Source: Edaphochlamys debaryana
Lineage: Eukaryota; Chlorophyta; Chlorophyceae; Chlamydomonadales
Assembly (NCBI GenBank): GCA_016858145.1
Contig: JAEHOE010000024.1
Span: 124,001 to 188,000, forward strand
DNA length: 64,000 nt
Direction: 5' to 3'
Part shown: positions 47,550-58,700 of the stretch, one piece after another
How positions within the stretch are numbered: the stretch's first letter is position 1
Layout of the letters: each line of letters opens with the position of its first letter
Notes under the pieces: model-generated
What the model was told of the DNA's origin: nothing
The model's database searches: none
The model's input: the letters and a program-made list of their open reading frames with translations, nothing else
Position numbers and translations under genes: made by a program

Positions 47550-50311
47550 ATGGGCGAGGCCGAGCCCAAGGACGGGAGCTCTACCTCCTTCCAGCAGACG
47601 TTAGAAGGGGTGCGGGCTCAGGTCGGGACCACAGTAGCGGATGCGCAGGCGCAGTTGGATGGGGCCCTGCAGACAGTCGCTGGCTTCGCGCGGCAAGGTT
47701 TGGGCTTGATCGGAGGCGGCGTTCGAGAGGCCTACAACGCGGCGGCTGACGTAGCTGAGGCTGGAACGGTAGGTGCCGCCCGTTCGTGTCCTCCCTGAAA
47801 CGCTTTTCTCCCGCAGTTGAGTCGCTGTTCCCCCCGGCTTCCCCGGAGCCGCTGGCCGAGCCCCCTCGTCTTCCCGGCCGCAGGCCTACGCCAACCATGG
47901 CCTGGACCAGCTAAAAGCAGTGGAGGACGCGACCGTCGCGGAGATTCGACGTGAGTTTGGCCCCGGCGCCGGGCAACAGCCGCCGCCCCACGGCCGTGCC
48001 AACCGCAAGCGCCACCTTTCGCCGCCAGCCCCAGGACGCAGCTGTCGTACGCTGAACTCCTCATAATGGTCGCATCCGCAATCCTTTCCTATCGCAGGCG
48101 GCCTGGACGTCGTACACGCCAACCCGTACGTGTCGTACCCGCTGCTGGCGACGGGCGGCATGCTGCTGCTCCCCGGTGAGGCTGCAAACCTGCCCCACGC
48201 CAGATCACACGCCAGATCACACAATGCCGAAGCGCATTGGGCAGTGATCTGCTGCCCGGGGTCTTGCGGGGTTCACGTGACGCACATGTCGGCGGGCCCA
48301 GGAGCAGCGGCGCCAGCCAACACACGAGCTGCCCCTGCGGCCGCCCCCCGCCTGCGTCTCTCCAGCCCTTCTCCCGGGCCTCCCTGCCCACGCTCCCCGA
48401 TGTGGGTCGGGCCGGGCCCCACACGCCAACCACCAACCGTCAACCGCCAACGGTCCCCGCAGGCACGCGGCGGCTGCTGTACCGCGCCACGCTTGGGCGG
48501 CTGCGGTCCGTGGACAACATCCTCAAGGGCAGCGAGGGCAAGGTGGAGGGCCTGCGCGTCAAGATGGGCGACTTCAGCAGTGAGGCCAAGAAGCTGCAGG
48601 CGAGGGCGGGAGAGGGGGAGGGGAGGGGAGGGGGCGTGGGGGCATGCGGAGGAGGAGAGGGGGCACGGGGGAGGAGGAGGCAAGGGCGGAGGTAGAGAGG
48701 GGGCCGGGGGCGAGGCCAAGAAGCTGCAGGCGAGGGCGGGGCATGGAGGGGGGAAGAGGAGAGGGGGCTTGGGGGAGGAGGAGGCAAGGGCGGAGGTAGA
48801 GGGGGGGCCGGGGGCGAGGCCAAGAAGCTGCAGGCGAGGGCGGGAGGAGGCTGGCTGGGGGAAGAGGGCAGAGGGGGGCAGGGGGGGCTGAGGAGGCGGG
48901 CGCATGGGGAGGTCGGGGGGCGGGGCCAGGAAGCTCGTTGCCTAACGTTGACCCTATGTCACTCACCCCTCAGGAGCGGCTGGCTGTGGCGGAGGACGAG
49001 TACGTTCGGGGCCGCCAGAAGCTCAAGTGAGAGCCACAGCCTGCGGCCGAGGGGGGTGGGGGGCATAGCCTCCATGCAGTGCACTTGTAACAGGGCTGTC
49101 TAGCACTACACGGAGCGGTATGCGCAGCAGGTGTAGCCCGAGGGGGGTGGGGGGCTGCAGCCGTGCAGGTGCATCGGCTGAGGCGGGGACAGGCAGTGCT
49201 TTGGGTGAGTCCCCTCACACATGCCCAGCCTCCTCGAAACCCGCACCCCCTCCGTGCCCCCCAACCTCCTAGGGCCACGCGGCAGGAGCTGCAGCGGCTC
49301 GCCTCCGTGGTCGCCAAGAGCGAGCGGCAAGCGGCGGGTGCGTGGCGGGAGGATGGTCAGAGCGAAGGGCTCGGCGACCCAAGGCGATCCTCTCCCTGCG
49401 CCGCGGCCCCTTTACACGCGTGCTTGGGGCTTCCCTCCCAGTCGGCCCACAACATGGCACCCTTGCTGCCCTCCCCTCATCCCTTCCTGCCCTTCCTCCT
49501 TCCCCCGCCCGGCTCGCTGGCTGCCGCTCCTGCTCTCCTTCCGCTCTCCAGTTTGTACGAAAATCTCCCCCCCTCCCCCCCCCCAGGCGTGCTCGAGGAC
49601 CTGCGCAGCATCAAGAAGGCGGACAAGGCCACGCAGCTGCGGGCCGAGGTGGGGGCGGGAGGGGGGGGCGAGGGGGGGGCAAGGGGGCGGGAGGGTACGC
49701 AGCTGCGGGCCGAAGTGGGGGCAGGAGGTAGGGGAGGTGGGGAGGTGGGGGGGGTGCTGCTGAGGGCCGAGGGAGGGGCGGGAGGGGGCGGAGGGGGGAG
49801 GGTATGCAGGCCGTGGGAGGCCACCCCCTCACGCGGGGAAAGCCGCACTTGGCAGGGGGAGGAGGGTCAGCTGCGGGCAGAGGAGGCGCTAGGGGAGGAA
49901 GGGCGCCAGCCTGCGAGCCGACGTCACACGGTCTTTTCGCCCCGGCCCTGACACCGCACCGACTTACCTGCTCTCTGCGCGCCCCTTTCCCCCTCCCCCT
50001 GTCCCCGCTTGCACCCTCACCCGCAGGCCGCATCGCAGGTGTCCTCGCTGCGGGCGCAGCGTACGGCACTGCAGTCGTACATCTACCGCATCGCATCCAA
50101 GGTACGGCAGGCTCGGGGGCAGGCCTGGCGCACGGGCTTGTGTTGCCCAATGCCGAGTAGGATGGGTAGCACTGAAGGCTGTGGTCGCTGCGGCGCTGGT
50201 TAGTTAAGATGCGGCAGGGGCAATGGTGGAAGGCCCTGCCGACCACGCCAGTTGTGCCACGATTCCCACTTCTAAAGGTTTGATCCCGCCTTTTGCCGCA
50301 GGACATCTGAG
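47550..50311 (+). CDS. RHIP1: RHIP1-like (RGS1-HXK1-interacting protein 1) homologue
   Basis: Nine exons join in phase to 254 residues: 47550-47768, 47884-47950, 48098-48175, 48463-48599, 48974-49026, 49273-49337, 49587-49648, 50027-50101, 50303-50311 (the last encodes only D-I-stop). The N-terminus resembles an amphipathic helical domain. One short hydrophobic segment (YPLLATGGMLLLPG) precedes RRLLYRATLGRLRS, then a long coiled coil (EYVRGRQKLKATRQELQRLA, KADKATQLRAEAASQVSSL) ends in RTALQSYIYRIASKDI. Order and motifs agree with Arabidopsis RHIP1 (At4g26410) as I recall it, a small membrane-associated protein reported to bridge RGS1 and hexokinase 1. The intron after 48599 begins GCGAGG, and the same exon end recurs twice downstream. 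Function in an alga is unknown. Confidence 0.65.
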
Positions 50312-50402
50312 CGTGGAGGGCTCTTCCCGGCTGGGGGAGCAGCCCGAGCCTGACCATGGCGCTGGCGGGTCTTCCTCACTCCCTGGCAGAGGCCGCCTTC
50401 AC

Positions 50403-50480
50403 GGAGGGGCCAGTTGGGGGGAGGGGCCTTTTCGGTGCGGCGGAGGGGCCAGTTGGGGGGAGGGGCCTTTTCGGTGTGGC
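50403..50480. repeat. 39-bp tandem duplication
   Basis: Two adjacent copies of a unit containing GGAGGGGCCAGTTGGGGGGA and CCTTTTCGGTG, differing at one base, in the RHIP1 3' UTR. Confidence 0.85.
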
Positions 50481-51205
50481 CTGGCCGGAGCCGATGTGGG
50501 TCGGCCGCAAGTAATCTGGAGCAGGAGTGAGGGCAACGCCAGCCAGAGGAGGGCGGCGCCGAGGCCCCTGACGGCCCAACGCTGGCGCCCTCGCTGGTCG
50601 TTCATGGGTTGCTCCCTGCTAGTGGATGCTAGTGGAGAGCGACTCGCCCTGTTTGGTAGGCAGGCGGTGATGTGAGGTAGCATGCGCGTCGCTTGGTGAG
50701 GGGGAGCCAGGCCCGCCCGCGAGGCTGCTTGAGATTACGTCGGCAGCCGGACGGGTCGGCGGCAGGACTCCGGTTACTGAGCTTATCGGCTGACGTTTGA
50801 TGCTGGCTCTGTACGGCACGGGCTGTGCTGAAATGTACGGCTCGGTACGACAGAACCAGATCTCGGACGGCGGCATAGCAGAGGTCGCGAATTCGTAGTG
50901 CGGCTGTAGCAGATCGGGGGCCGGACATTTCGGGCTGCCTGGCGGAACTGGGGCGGGCGGCAGCAGGACTGATACCGTTCATAGTAGCAGACCGTGCCAC
51001 TGGGATAGCCGGGCTTGGGCGTGGGCTTGGGCTTGGGATCTTGCGGGAGTGGGAGGGCTTGATGATGCAGGAAGGCATCCGCACGGTGGGGGCGTTGGAG
51101 TGCAGGAACGCCAGGGCCCAGGCACGGAGCCTGGGCGTGGGCCTGGGCGTGGCATCGCTCGATTGTGAGTGGGTGGCAATAACGTCACTTGATCGTTGGT
51201 CCTGC

Positions 51206-51210
51206 TGTAA
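51206..51210 (+). terminator. TGTAA polyadenylation signal, RHIP1
   Basis: First TGTAA after the RHIP1 stop codon, about 900 bases downstream. Confidence 0.4.
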
Positions 51211-51769
51211 TCGTCACATCTCACATCGGACTGCGCATCAACGCTGCTGCAACCTGCAACTCTGCAAGCATGCGTGACACGATGCGTTCAGATGCCCATG
51301 CTCGCTCTCTGACGGCCCTCCACCTCTTTGGCAGCACAGCCTCACTGTGTCACACGCGCACGGCAAGACAAGAGCTTTCGATTGCTTGCGGCCGCAGCAC
51401 GCAGCAGGTATTGCAGCTCGGCGCAGGCTGCCCGTGCTGATTAAGCCCCGCCTTGCCCCGCTCCTGGGAGACGCCTGAGCGGGGCACCCGGCCCTTTCCG
51501 TCGTGGGTTGCGGCAGCCACATCGAGGCCCTCAGCCGCGTGCCCCTTTATCGTCCTTGCTACACTGCACTGTCCTGCCAAGCCCCCAGCTCAGGCACCAG
51601 CCACCAAGCCATCAGATGGCCCCCCCCAGGGGATGCCCAGCTCCGCGCCTCCGACGCTTCGAGACCGTTAAGGCTTGATGGCCACTTGCTGCAGCCGTCT
51701 GCGGCGCGTCGGGCGCTGGGTGCGGGCGCTGCCTGGTGCCTGCCTGCCATGGCCTTTTAGCAGTGGTGC

Positions 51770-51812
51770 ATGGCAAGGCTTGGCAAGGCTTGGCAAGGCT
51801 TGGCAAGGCTTG
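51770..51812. repeat. GGCAAGGCTT decamer tandem repeat
   Basis: About four perfect head-to-tail decamers upstream of the starch branching enzyme gene. Confidence 0.9.
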
Positions 51813-52787
51813 GAGGGCAGGCGGAGGCGTGTGAGGGATTGAACAGAGCGGATGGGGATAGCGGACGGAGACGACGGGATCCCGCGCGGCGCGAGATTCC
51901 CTCCTCGCATACGTGTTGCACAAAGTCAGCCCGCTTGAGCGCCAGTCGACCGTCAGTCAGGCATGGTCAGGCGCCGTCCCTCGACCGTCGTCCCTCGCCT
52001 GCCGGAAGCGCTTCAGCACCGGTCCGGAGGGGGCCGGCCTGGGGCCTGTCGGGGCCTCTCCCGCTCAGCAAGATAGCGAGATATGCAGGAGCCTGGACCT
52101 GCGTGTCTGGAGGCTGGAGCAGCCGCCACAAGCAAACCCCGACCTGCGACCTCCTCCAACAGTCCACGCCAAGACCGTTCGAGACCGGGTGAAGGGATGG
52201 CGGTGCCCAAGCTGGAGCTCGAGCGAGCGCAGAAGCCGAGCGGGCAATTGGACCTACGTATGAAATGGGCGGCACTCGTATGCGGTATGCCCTTTGTCGT
52301 CGCTGCACGCGTCGCGGTGTCAACGATGTGCGCCGCCCGTTCCGCGCGACGGCCTCGCGTAGCCCGCCCGGAACCAAGAACGCAGCGACAGCATACTGGG
52401 TACTCCCAAACATGCTCGTAAATGCCGGGCACGTCGCGCGAGACGGCTCGTCGCCAAGCCCTGGTCACCGTTGGCGCGCCAGTGCGCGCGAGCGGCCGGG
52501 CCTCAAGCAGGCGGCTGCCGAGTGGCCCTACGCAGTTGCTTGTAGTGCTGGCTTCACACCGGTCGCAAGACCTTGAGCGTTGCACCGGCCAACGAACTAA
52601 GGATAAGTGCCAATTCGGGGCATTTTGCTCTGACCGGTCCCCGTTTGCCGCATTCCCGCTCCGGGACACCGTTGCCTTCACACTCTTCACATACAACTTC
52701 GTAGGAGTCAAGCACGAGGCTTGAGCTTGCTTGAGCGCGTCGGGGCTCACAGTCCCTGTTCGCTGCGCCTTCGTGCGCCGAACCATT

Positions 52788-55700
52788 ATGCAGCTCGGCA
52801 AACTGCAAGCCGGAGGCCGGCTCCAGGCGGGCGGTGCGGCGCAGAAGGCTCGCCGTGGTAAGAGGCTTTTGCGGGGTCGATCTCCATCGGCTGCCTTTAC
52901 TGACTGTATCCACTCGCAGGCGCCTCGCCCAGGAGCGCAGTGGTCACGGCCGCTGCTCCTGGTGAGAAGCTGTCGGCGCTGGAGCTGCTCCGCCGCGAGA
53001 ACGAGCTCCTCCGCCAAACCCTGGATGTGGCCAACGTCCCCATCGACGCCGTCGTCGAGCCTGCGGCTCCCTCTCGCCCCTCTGCGGCCGCAACGGCACC
53101 TCGCCCGACCGCCCCGAGGATGACGTCGCCCTCGGGTGCTGCCCTGAGCCTGCTGGATGAGACCGGTGGCGCAGTGGGCGATGCCTCGCTCATTCCCGAG
53201 GACTACTGGAGCCCGGCCATTGAGGTGCCCGACAACATGGAGTATGTCGACGAGTATGGCGCTATCTCGCCTATCCCCAACCACGATGGCACCGAGTGCT
53301 TCAAGTGGGACAACACCCTCTGGTCCGCTGCCGAGCACTTCAAGGTGAAGACGAGGTCCTTACAGTTGTGATCCTGACTTACACGGACTGCAACAGAGCG
53401 GTTTGGGCGAGGATGGGTGCAGCGTTACGCTAAATCCTATCTCAGCGCGCGTCTTTCTGTCCCCTCGCAGTACCGCTGGAACATGTTCAAGAATATCCGT
53501 TCGGCCATCGACCAGAACGAGGGCGGCTTTGAGAAGTTCTCGCAGGGTGAGCGGCGCCAGGCGGTCCCGGCGACGGACGGTGCTCGCTAGCTGCAGGACC
53601 CGCGCAACAGCTTTCCCCGGCCCAGCCCCCGTTTCTGGGTCTGCCCCTCCAACAACATGCCGCGGCGGATTATGGCAAGACTCCCGACTGACATAGCTAG
53701 GCAGGCCCGAGCCAAGGACGCTGCACCACCACCCCTGACCCCTCGACCCTCACCCCCCGGACTGTCGTCGCTAACCCCCTCCGCCGTCCACCCTCCCGTA
53801 CACTGCCGTACAGGCTACAAGTACTACGGCTTCAACCGTGGCGAGTGCAAGGGCCAGCAGGGCGTCTGGTACCGCGAGTGGGCCCCTGGCGCCAAGGTAC
53901 GTCGACTTGGGGTTGCCTTCGTTTAGGGGGGGAGGCGCGCAAGGCGGGACACGTCCTTCTTCGCAATGGTCAGGAGAGCCCACTCAGTGAGGGGCCGGAT
54001 GTGACGCTGAGGGGTATGCCTTGACAGGGGCCACAGTGCCTGGCTGTCGCTGGCCCCCCATTCTCCCCCTCCCTTGGTTTTCCTCCTTCAACTCCCGCCA
54101 TCCCCCGCCTCCCAATCCCGCTCAGCAACAAAAACCCCGCCTCCCGCCCCCGCCCCCCACAGGCCATGGCCCTGGTGGGCGAGTTCAACAACTGGAGCCC
54201 CACCGACGCGCACTGGGCCTTCAAGAACCAGTACGGCACCTGGGAGCTGTTTCTGCCCGACAACCCCGATGGCACGTCCGCCATCCCGCACAGGTCAGAC
54301 TGGGCCCTGGCAGGGTCGTGACTGGGGGCTCAGGGCACGGCGCGGTCGGGGACCGGGGCTCGGCGCTTTTGCGAGGGGTGTTGCTGGCTCGACAGAGGGG
54401 CCAGGTGCGAAAGATGCTGGCCGGGTGGTGGGATACATGCGGGCCGGCGCTGGGCTGGTGCTGGCGGTGTAGGTTCCACAAACGAGGGTGGAAAGGCGGG
54501 AGGCGGGGAGCGGGGAGGCCGGCAATGCACACAAGCCACTGCGAGGACGCCCTTGAGCGGCAGCGGCTTGCTGGTTGCCTGCATTCGGGGCGGCAGGATA
54601 CACGGGACTGGCCTGCAGTAGCTAGCAGGATTGATAGATGGAAAGGGCATCCGGGGCCGCAGAGCTGTGGCGGGGGTCTAACAGGGAGCCTCGAGGCATG
54701 TGCATGGGAGCGAGGACTGGAACCGAACGGCGGGGCCAGAGCATTAGCGGGCGGCCGGGGGAGGGTCGAAGTGTGGAACATGAGTGCACCAAGTGTGTGC
54801 CTCAAGGGAAGGGATACCACAATGGGCCAGAAGGTCACCCTGCACGTTCCCCGGACGGCCTCTCCTCCCCTCTGTGACAGGGCCCTAACTACCCGTGCGT
54901 CCTCCCCCTGGCCCTCTCCCCTCCCCTCCTCCTGACAGGACCAAGGTCAAGTGCCGGCTGGAGGACGTGAACGGGCACTGGCACGACAAGATCCCGGCCT
55001 GGATCAAGTGGTCGACCCAGGAGCACAACGAGATCCTGTTCAACGGTGGGCGGGCTGAATCCGTTTGGGCTGGCCCACCACAACCCCTACTGTTTGCCAT
55101 TCCTGCTCCCAAGCAGATAGCAGAGCAGGCTCTCCTCGTGTAACCGCGCCCTCGCTAAACCCTAAACCCTCCAAACCTCCAAACCGAAACCCTAACCGCA
55201 CGCAGGCGTGTACTGGGACCCCCCCAAGGGCAAGGGCGCCCCGGGCGAGATTGACCCGGAGAAGACATACACCTTCAAGTACCCCCGCCCGGCCAAGTGA
55301 GGCGCAGGGACGGGGGTGGGGCGAAGGCGCTTGGCCTCTTGTCGCTCGAAGGCAGGAGTGCGGGGTACACACTGCGCAACTGCAGCCCGCCCGATTGGAC
55401 GGGGTGTTCGCGTGATGCGAGTGCGGTTTGCGCTATACCGGCCCACAGCTCCCACTAACCGCACCCCACCCGCACCCTCCTCCCTCCCCTCACCCCCTCC
55501 CTGTCAGGCCGCGGGCCCTCCGCATCTACGAGTGCCACGTGGGCATGTCGAGCGAGGAGCCCAAGGTCAACTCGTACCTGGAGTTCATGCGGGACGTGCT
55601 GCCGCGCGTGCGCAAGCTCGGGTACAACGCCATCCAGGTGCGGAGCGGTGTGCGCCCCCCGTCTAGGGTGTGCATGGGTTGTTACTGGGATTGTGGGAAT

Positions 55701-58700
55701 AAGGGTGGACCTCCTCGGCCAGCACTAGCAGCAAGCTCGGGTACAACGCAATCCATCAGGTGCGGGGCGGAGCGGATGGGGTGCGGGGCGGTGCGGAGTG
55801 GGCGCGCTTGGGGCCCTGCTCTCGGGGTTGTGGGATGGAGGGGTTGCAGTTACGCAGGCGGGCAGTTGCAGGGGTTTGCTTCCCGGGGTGCAATTCCGAC
55901 GAGGTGCAGCGCGCGCTGTTGTTGGGGGTGGGGCCTCCCATCTGGGGGTGTGTATAGGGTTGTTACTAGGGTTGGGGGAAGAAAGGTCTGCTTATCCCCC
56001 GCCAGCACCAGCAGACAGCTCGGGGCTTGCAATGCGATCCAGGTGCGGTGTGGACACCAGAGTGGGGTGAAGCACAATCCACGTGCGGTGGGGCGCGGAG
56101 GACCTCAGATATGGCCCTGCGAAGCCTGGACACGGCACCGGGGGACTGGCCAACGGAATGTGGGCTGCCGGGGGCGTCTCGTGGCTGGCATAAGGGGGCC
56201 CTTTCCCCCACAAGGCGTCCAGATGCAGGCGTGGCGGAAGTGAAGTACTGGAAGTGGAGTGGGGCTGCGTGGGCACCCGGGATGGAGGGGGCTCCCCAGC
56301 CACGTGCGGAGGCGATTCGCAGTCCCGGCCAGCTCAACCCCGGGACTGCGGATCGCACCCCACATGGCTGGCAAACCCCGGCTGCTCCCACACAGCCCGT
56401 GACGCCTGCGGTTCCTGGACGAGCACGTCCGCGGCTGGCACGTGCCGTGCGGAGGCCTCCCAGACTCCCCGTCTCCTACCAAGCACCTCACGGCCCCCCA
56501 CCCCCCCCTCCTCCCCCCTCCTCCCCCTCCCCCTCCCCCCCTCCTCCCCCCCCCCCCCTCCCCCCTCCTCCCCCTCCCCCTCCCCCCCAGATCATGGCCA
56601 TTCAGGAGCACGCCTACTACGGCTCGTTCGGCTACCACGTGACCAACTTCTTCGGAGTGAGCACGGGGGAGATCGCGCACTGGGGCGGCGGCAGGGGACC
56701 GCGGAACTGGCGGAAGCTACGGAGCGGGGGCCTCCATCCCTCGAGAGCGGCCTGGAGAGGCGCTGCGCGGGGGCTGAAATGCGTGTGGCGACTTGCGCGG
56801 GAACGAGCCAGAAACTGACGTTTTGTAACCCGATTCGTACTTGCAGGTTTCGTCCCGCTGCGGTACGCCCGACGAGCTCAAGGCGCTGGTGGACGAGGCG
56901 CATCGCCTGGGCATCATCGTGAGTCATGATGCGGATCCTGGATCCAGGCTCTTGGGGCATCCAGGAATGGATCCCGGATTCTACGGACGGGGCTGTTGAC
57001 CACGCCACGGGGTAAAGCCAGCCAGTCCGGACCGAGCCAGGCGCGCGGACCTGTGTAGGGGCTGACCAAGGGGGTGCTGTGGCCACGCCTACCCACCCCA
57101 TCCCCTCCCATCCCTGCAGGTCCTGATGGACATTGTGCACTCGCACGCCTCCAAGAACACCAACGACGGCATCAACATGTTTGACGGCACCGACGGCATG
57201 TACTTCCACGGCGGGCCGCGCGGCAACCACTGGATGTGGGACTCGCGGTGCTTCAACTACGGTGGGCGGAGGAGGGGCTGGCGGAGGGGGGGGGTGTGCG
57301 TGGGGCTTGGGGTGGTGATGCAAGGGTCTTCGGTTGGGTCTTGGGGACGAGGTGTACTTTGCCAGGGTGTGCGGAGCAGGGCGGACGGTGGCAGAAGGGT
57401 CCAACGCGGTCCATATCAGAGCCACACGTGTCCGGCCCTGATCATCCTCATGACATTGAGTTCATTCAGTTCATTGAGATCATCGGCGACGTTCTGTTGC
57501 GCCAAACAGGCAACTGGGAGACGCTTCGCTTCCTTCTGTCCAACGCGCGCTGGTGGATGGACGAGTACAAGTTCGACGGATACCGCTTCGACGGCGTCAC
57601 GTCGATGATGTACCACCACCACGGCCTGTCGTACACCTTCACGGGTGAGTGCTGCCGTACATGCCGTACTCTTTCCGAAACGTGTTGACAGCACCAGCTC
57701 GGGCCCTGGCAAGACCATCACAAGAGCGCCGGCCAGGCCTCGACGATTTGGGTCGGCTCAATTACCTTAAATGCCGCCCAACAACCAACCAACTGCCAAC
57801 CGTCTTAACCGCCTCAACCGCCAATCGCAGGCAACTACGGCGAGTACTTCGGCATGAACACGGACACGGACGCCGTTGTGTACCTGATGCTCGTCAACAA
57901 CCTGCTTCACGACCTCTTCCCCAACTGCATCACCATTGGGGAGGATGTGTCGGGCATGCCCGCCTTCTGCCGGCCCTGGTGAGGGCGGGGGAGGGGCTGT
58001 GGGTAAAGGCGCTGCGGAGGCAGGGGTCCGTGAAGAAGCAAGCTGAGAGCTTCAAGGTCGTAGTTAGGACAGACAGCCCTCCGCTCACACAAAACACACC
58101 CTCGCCTTGGCCGGCTAGTCACCGCGCCTCCGACTACCCGGCTCATGCGAGCAGCCCGTCACACCCGCGCATTGCCGCTCGCCCCCGGGTACTCCTAAAC
58201 ACGCACACCCTTCACCCCTTGACACTACCCCCAGGACGGAGGGCGGTGTGGGCTTTGACTACCGCCTGCAAATGGCCATCGCGGACAAGTGGATCGAGGT
58301 GGGTGGGCCTGAGGGGTTGAGTGGGGGAAGGAAGCGCTCGGGAGAAGTGACGGAGAGCACGCGGAGAGCACACGGGGTGGGGGCCGGAGAACGCGCGGGA
58401 TAAGATGGATTGAATGGTGATGAGGGAATGGGAAGGAGAAGGAGTGGGCAGGTGCATGGGAAGCCAGGCAAGCGGCGCTTTGGCCGTGGTGGCAAGCCAA
58501 GCTGAGGACGTCAGCAACCGCACCACCCAGCACGGCGGCATCGCGATCCCCATCCTGCTCCTTCCCCTCCGCCCCACCCCAACCACCGTCGTCGCGATCT
58601 CGCTCAGCAACAAACACCCCGCCCCCCCCTTCACCCCCAGGTGATGAAGCTGCACAACGACTTTGCCTGGAACATGGGCAACCTGGTGCACACGCTCACA

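Larger units (their letters stand above)
50312..52787. other. RHIP1 3' UTR and intergenic region
   Basis: The 3' UTR probably extends to the TGTAA at 51206. It contains a 39-bp tandem duplication at 50403-50480 and, further on, a 10-bp tandem repeat at about 51773-51812. A long minus-strand open frame over 52.0-53.3 kb is a GC-rich shadow. No other gene seen. Confidence 0.5.

Noticed and set aside
52013..53338. 441-residue open frame on the minus strand
   Set aside because: It overlaps the branching enzyme exons in antisense, has composition typical of a GC-rich shadow and shows no domain.
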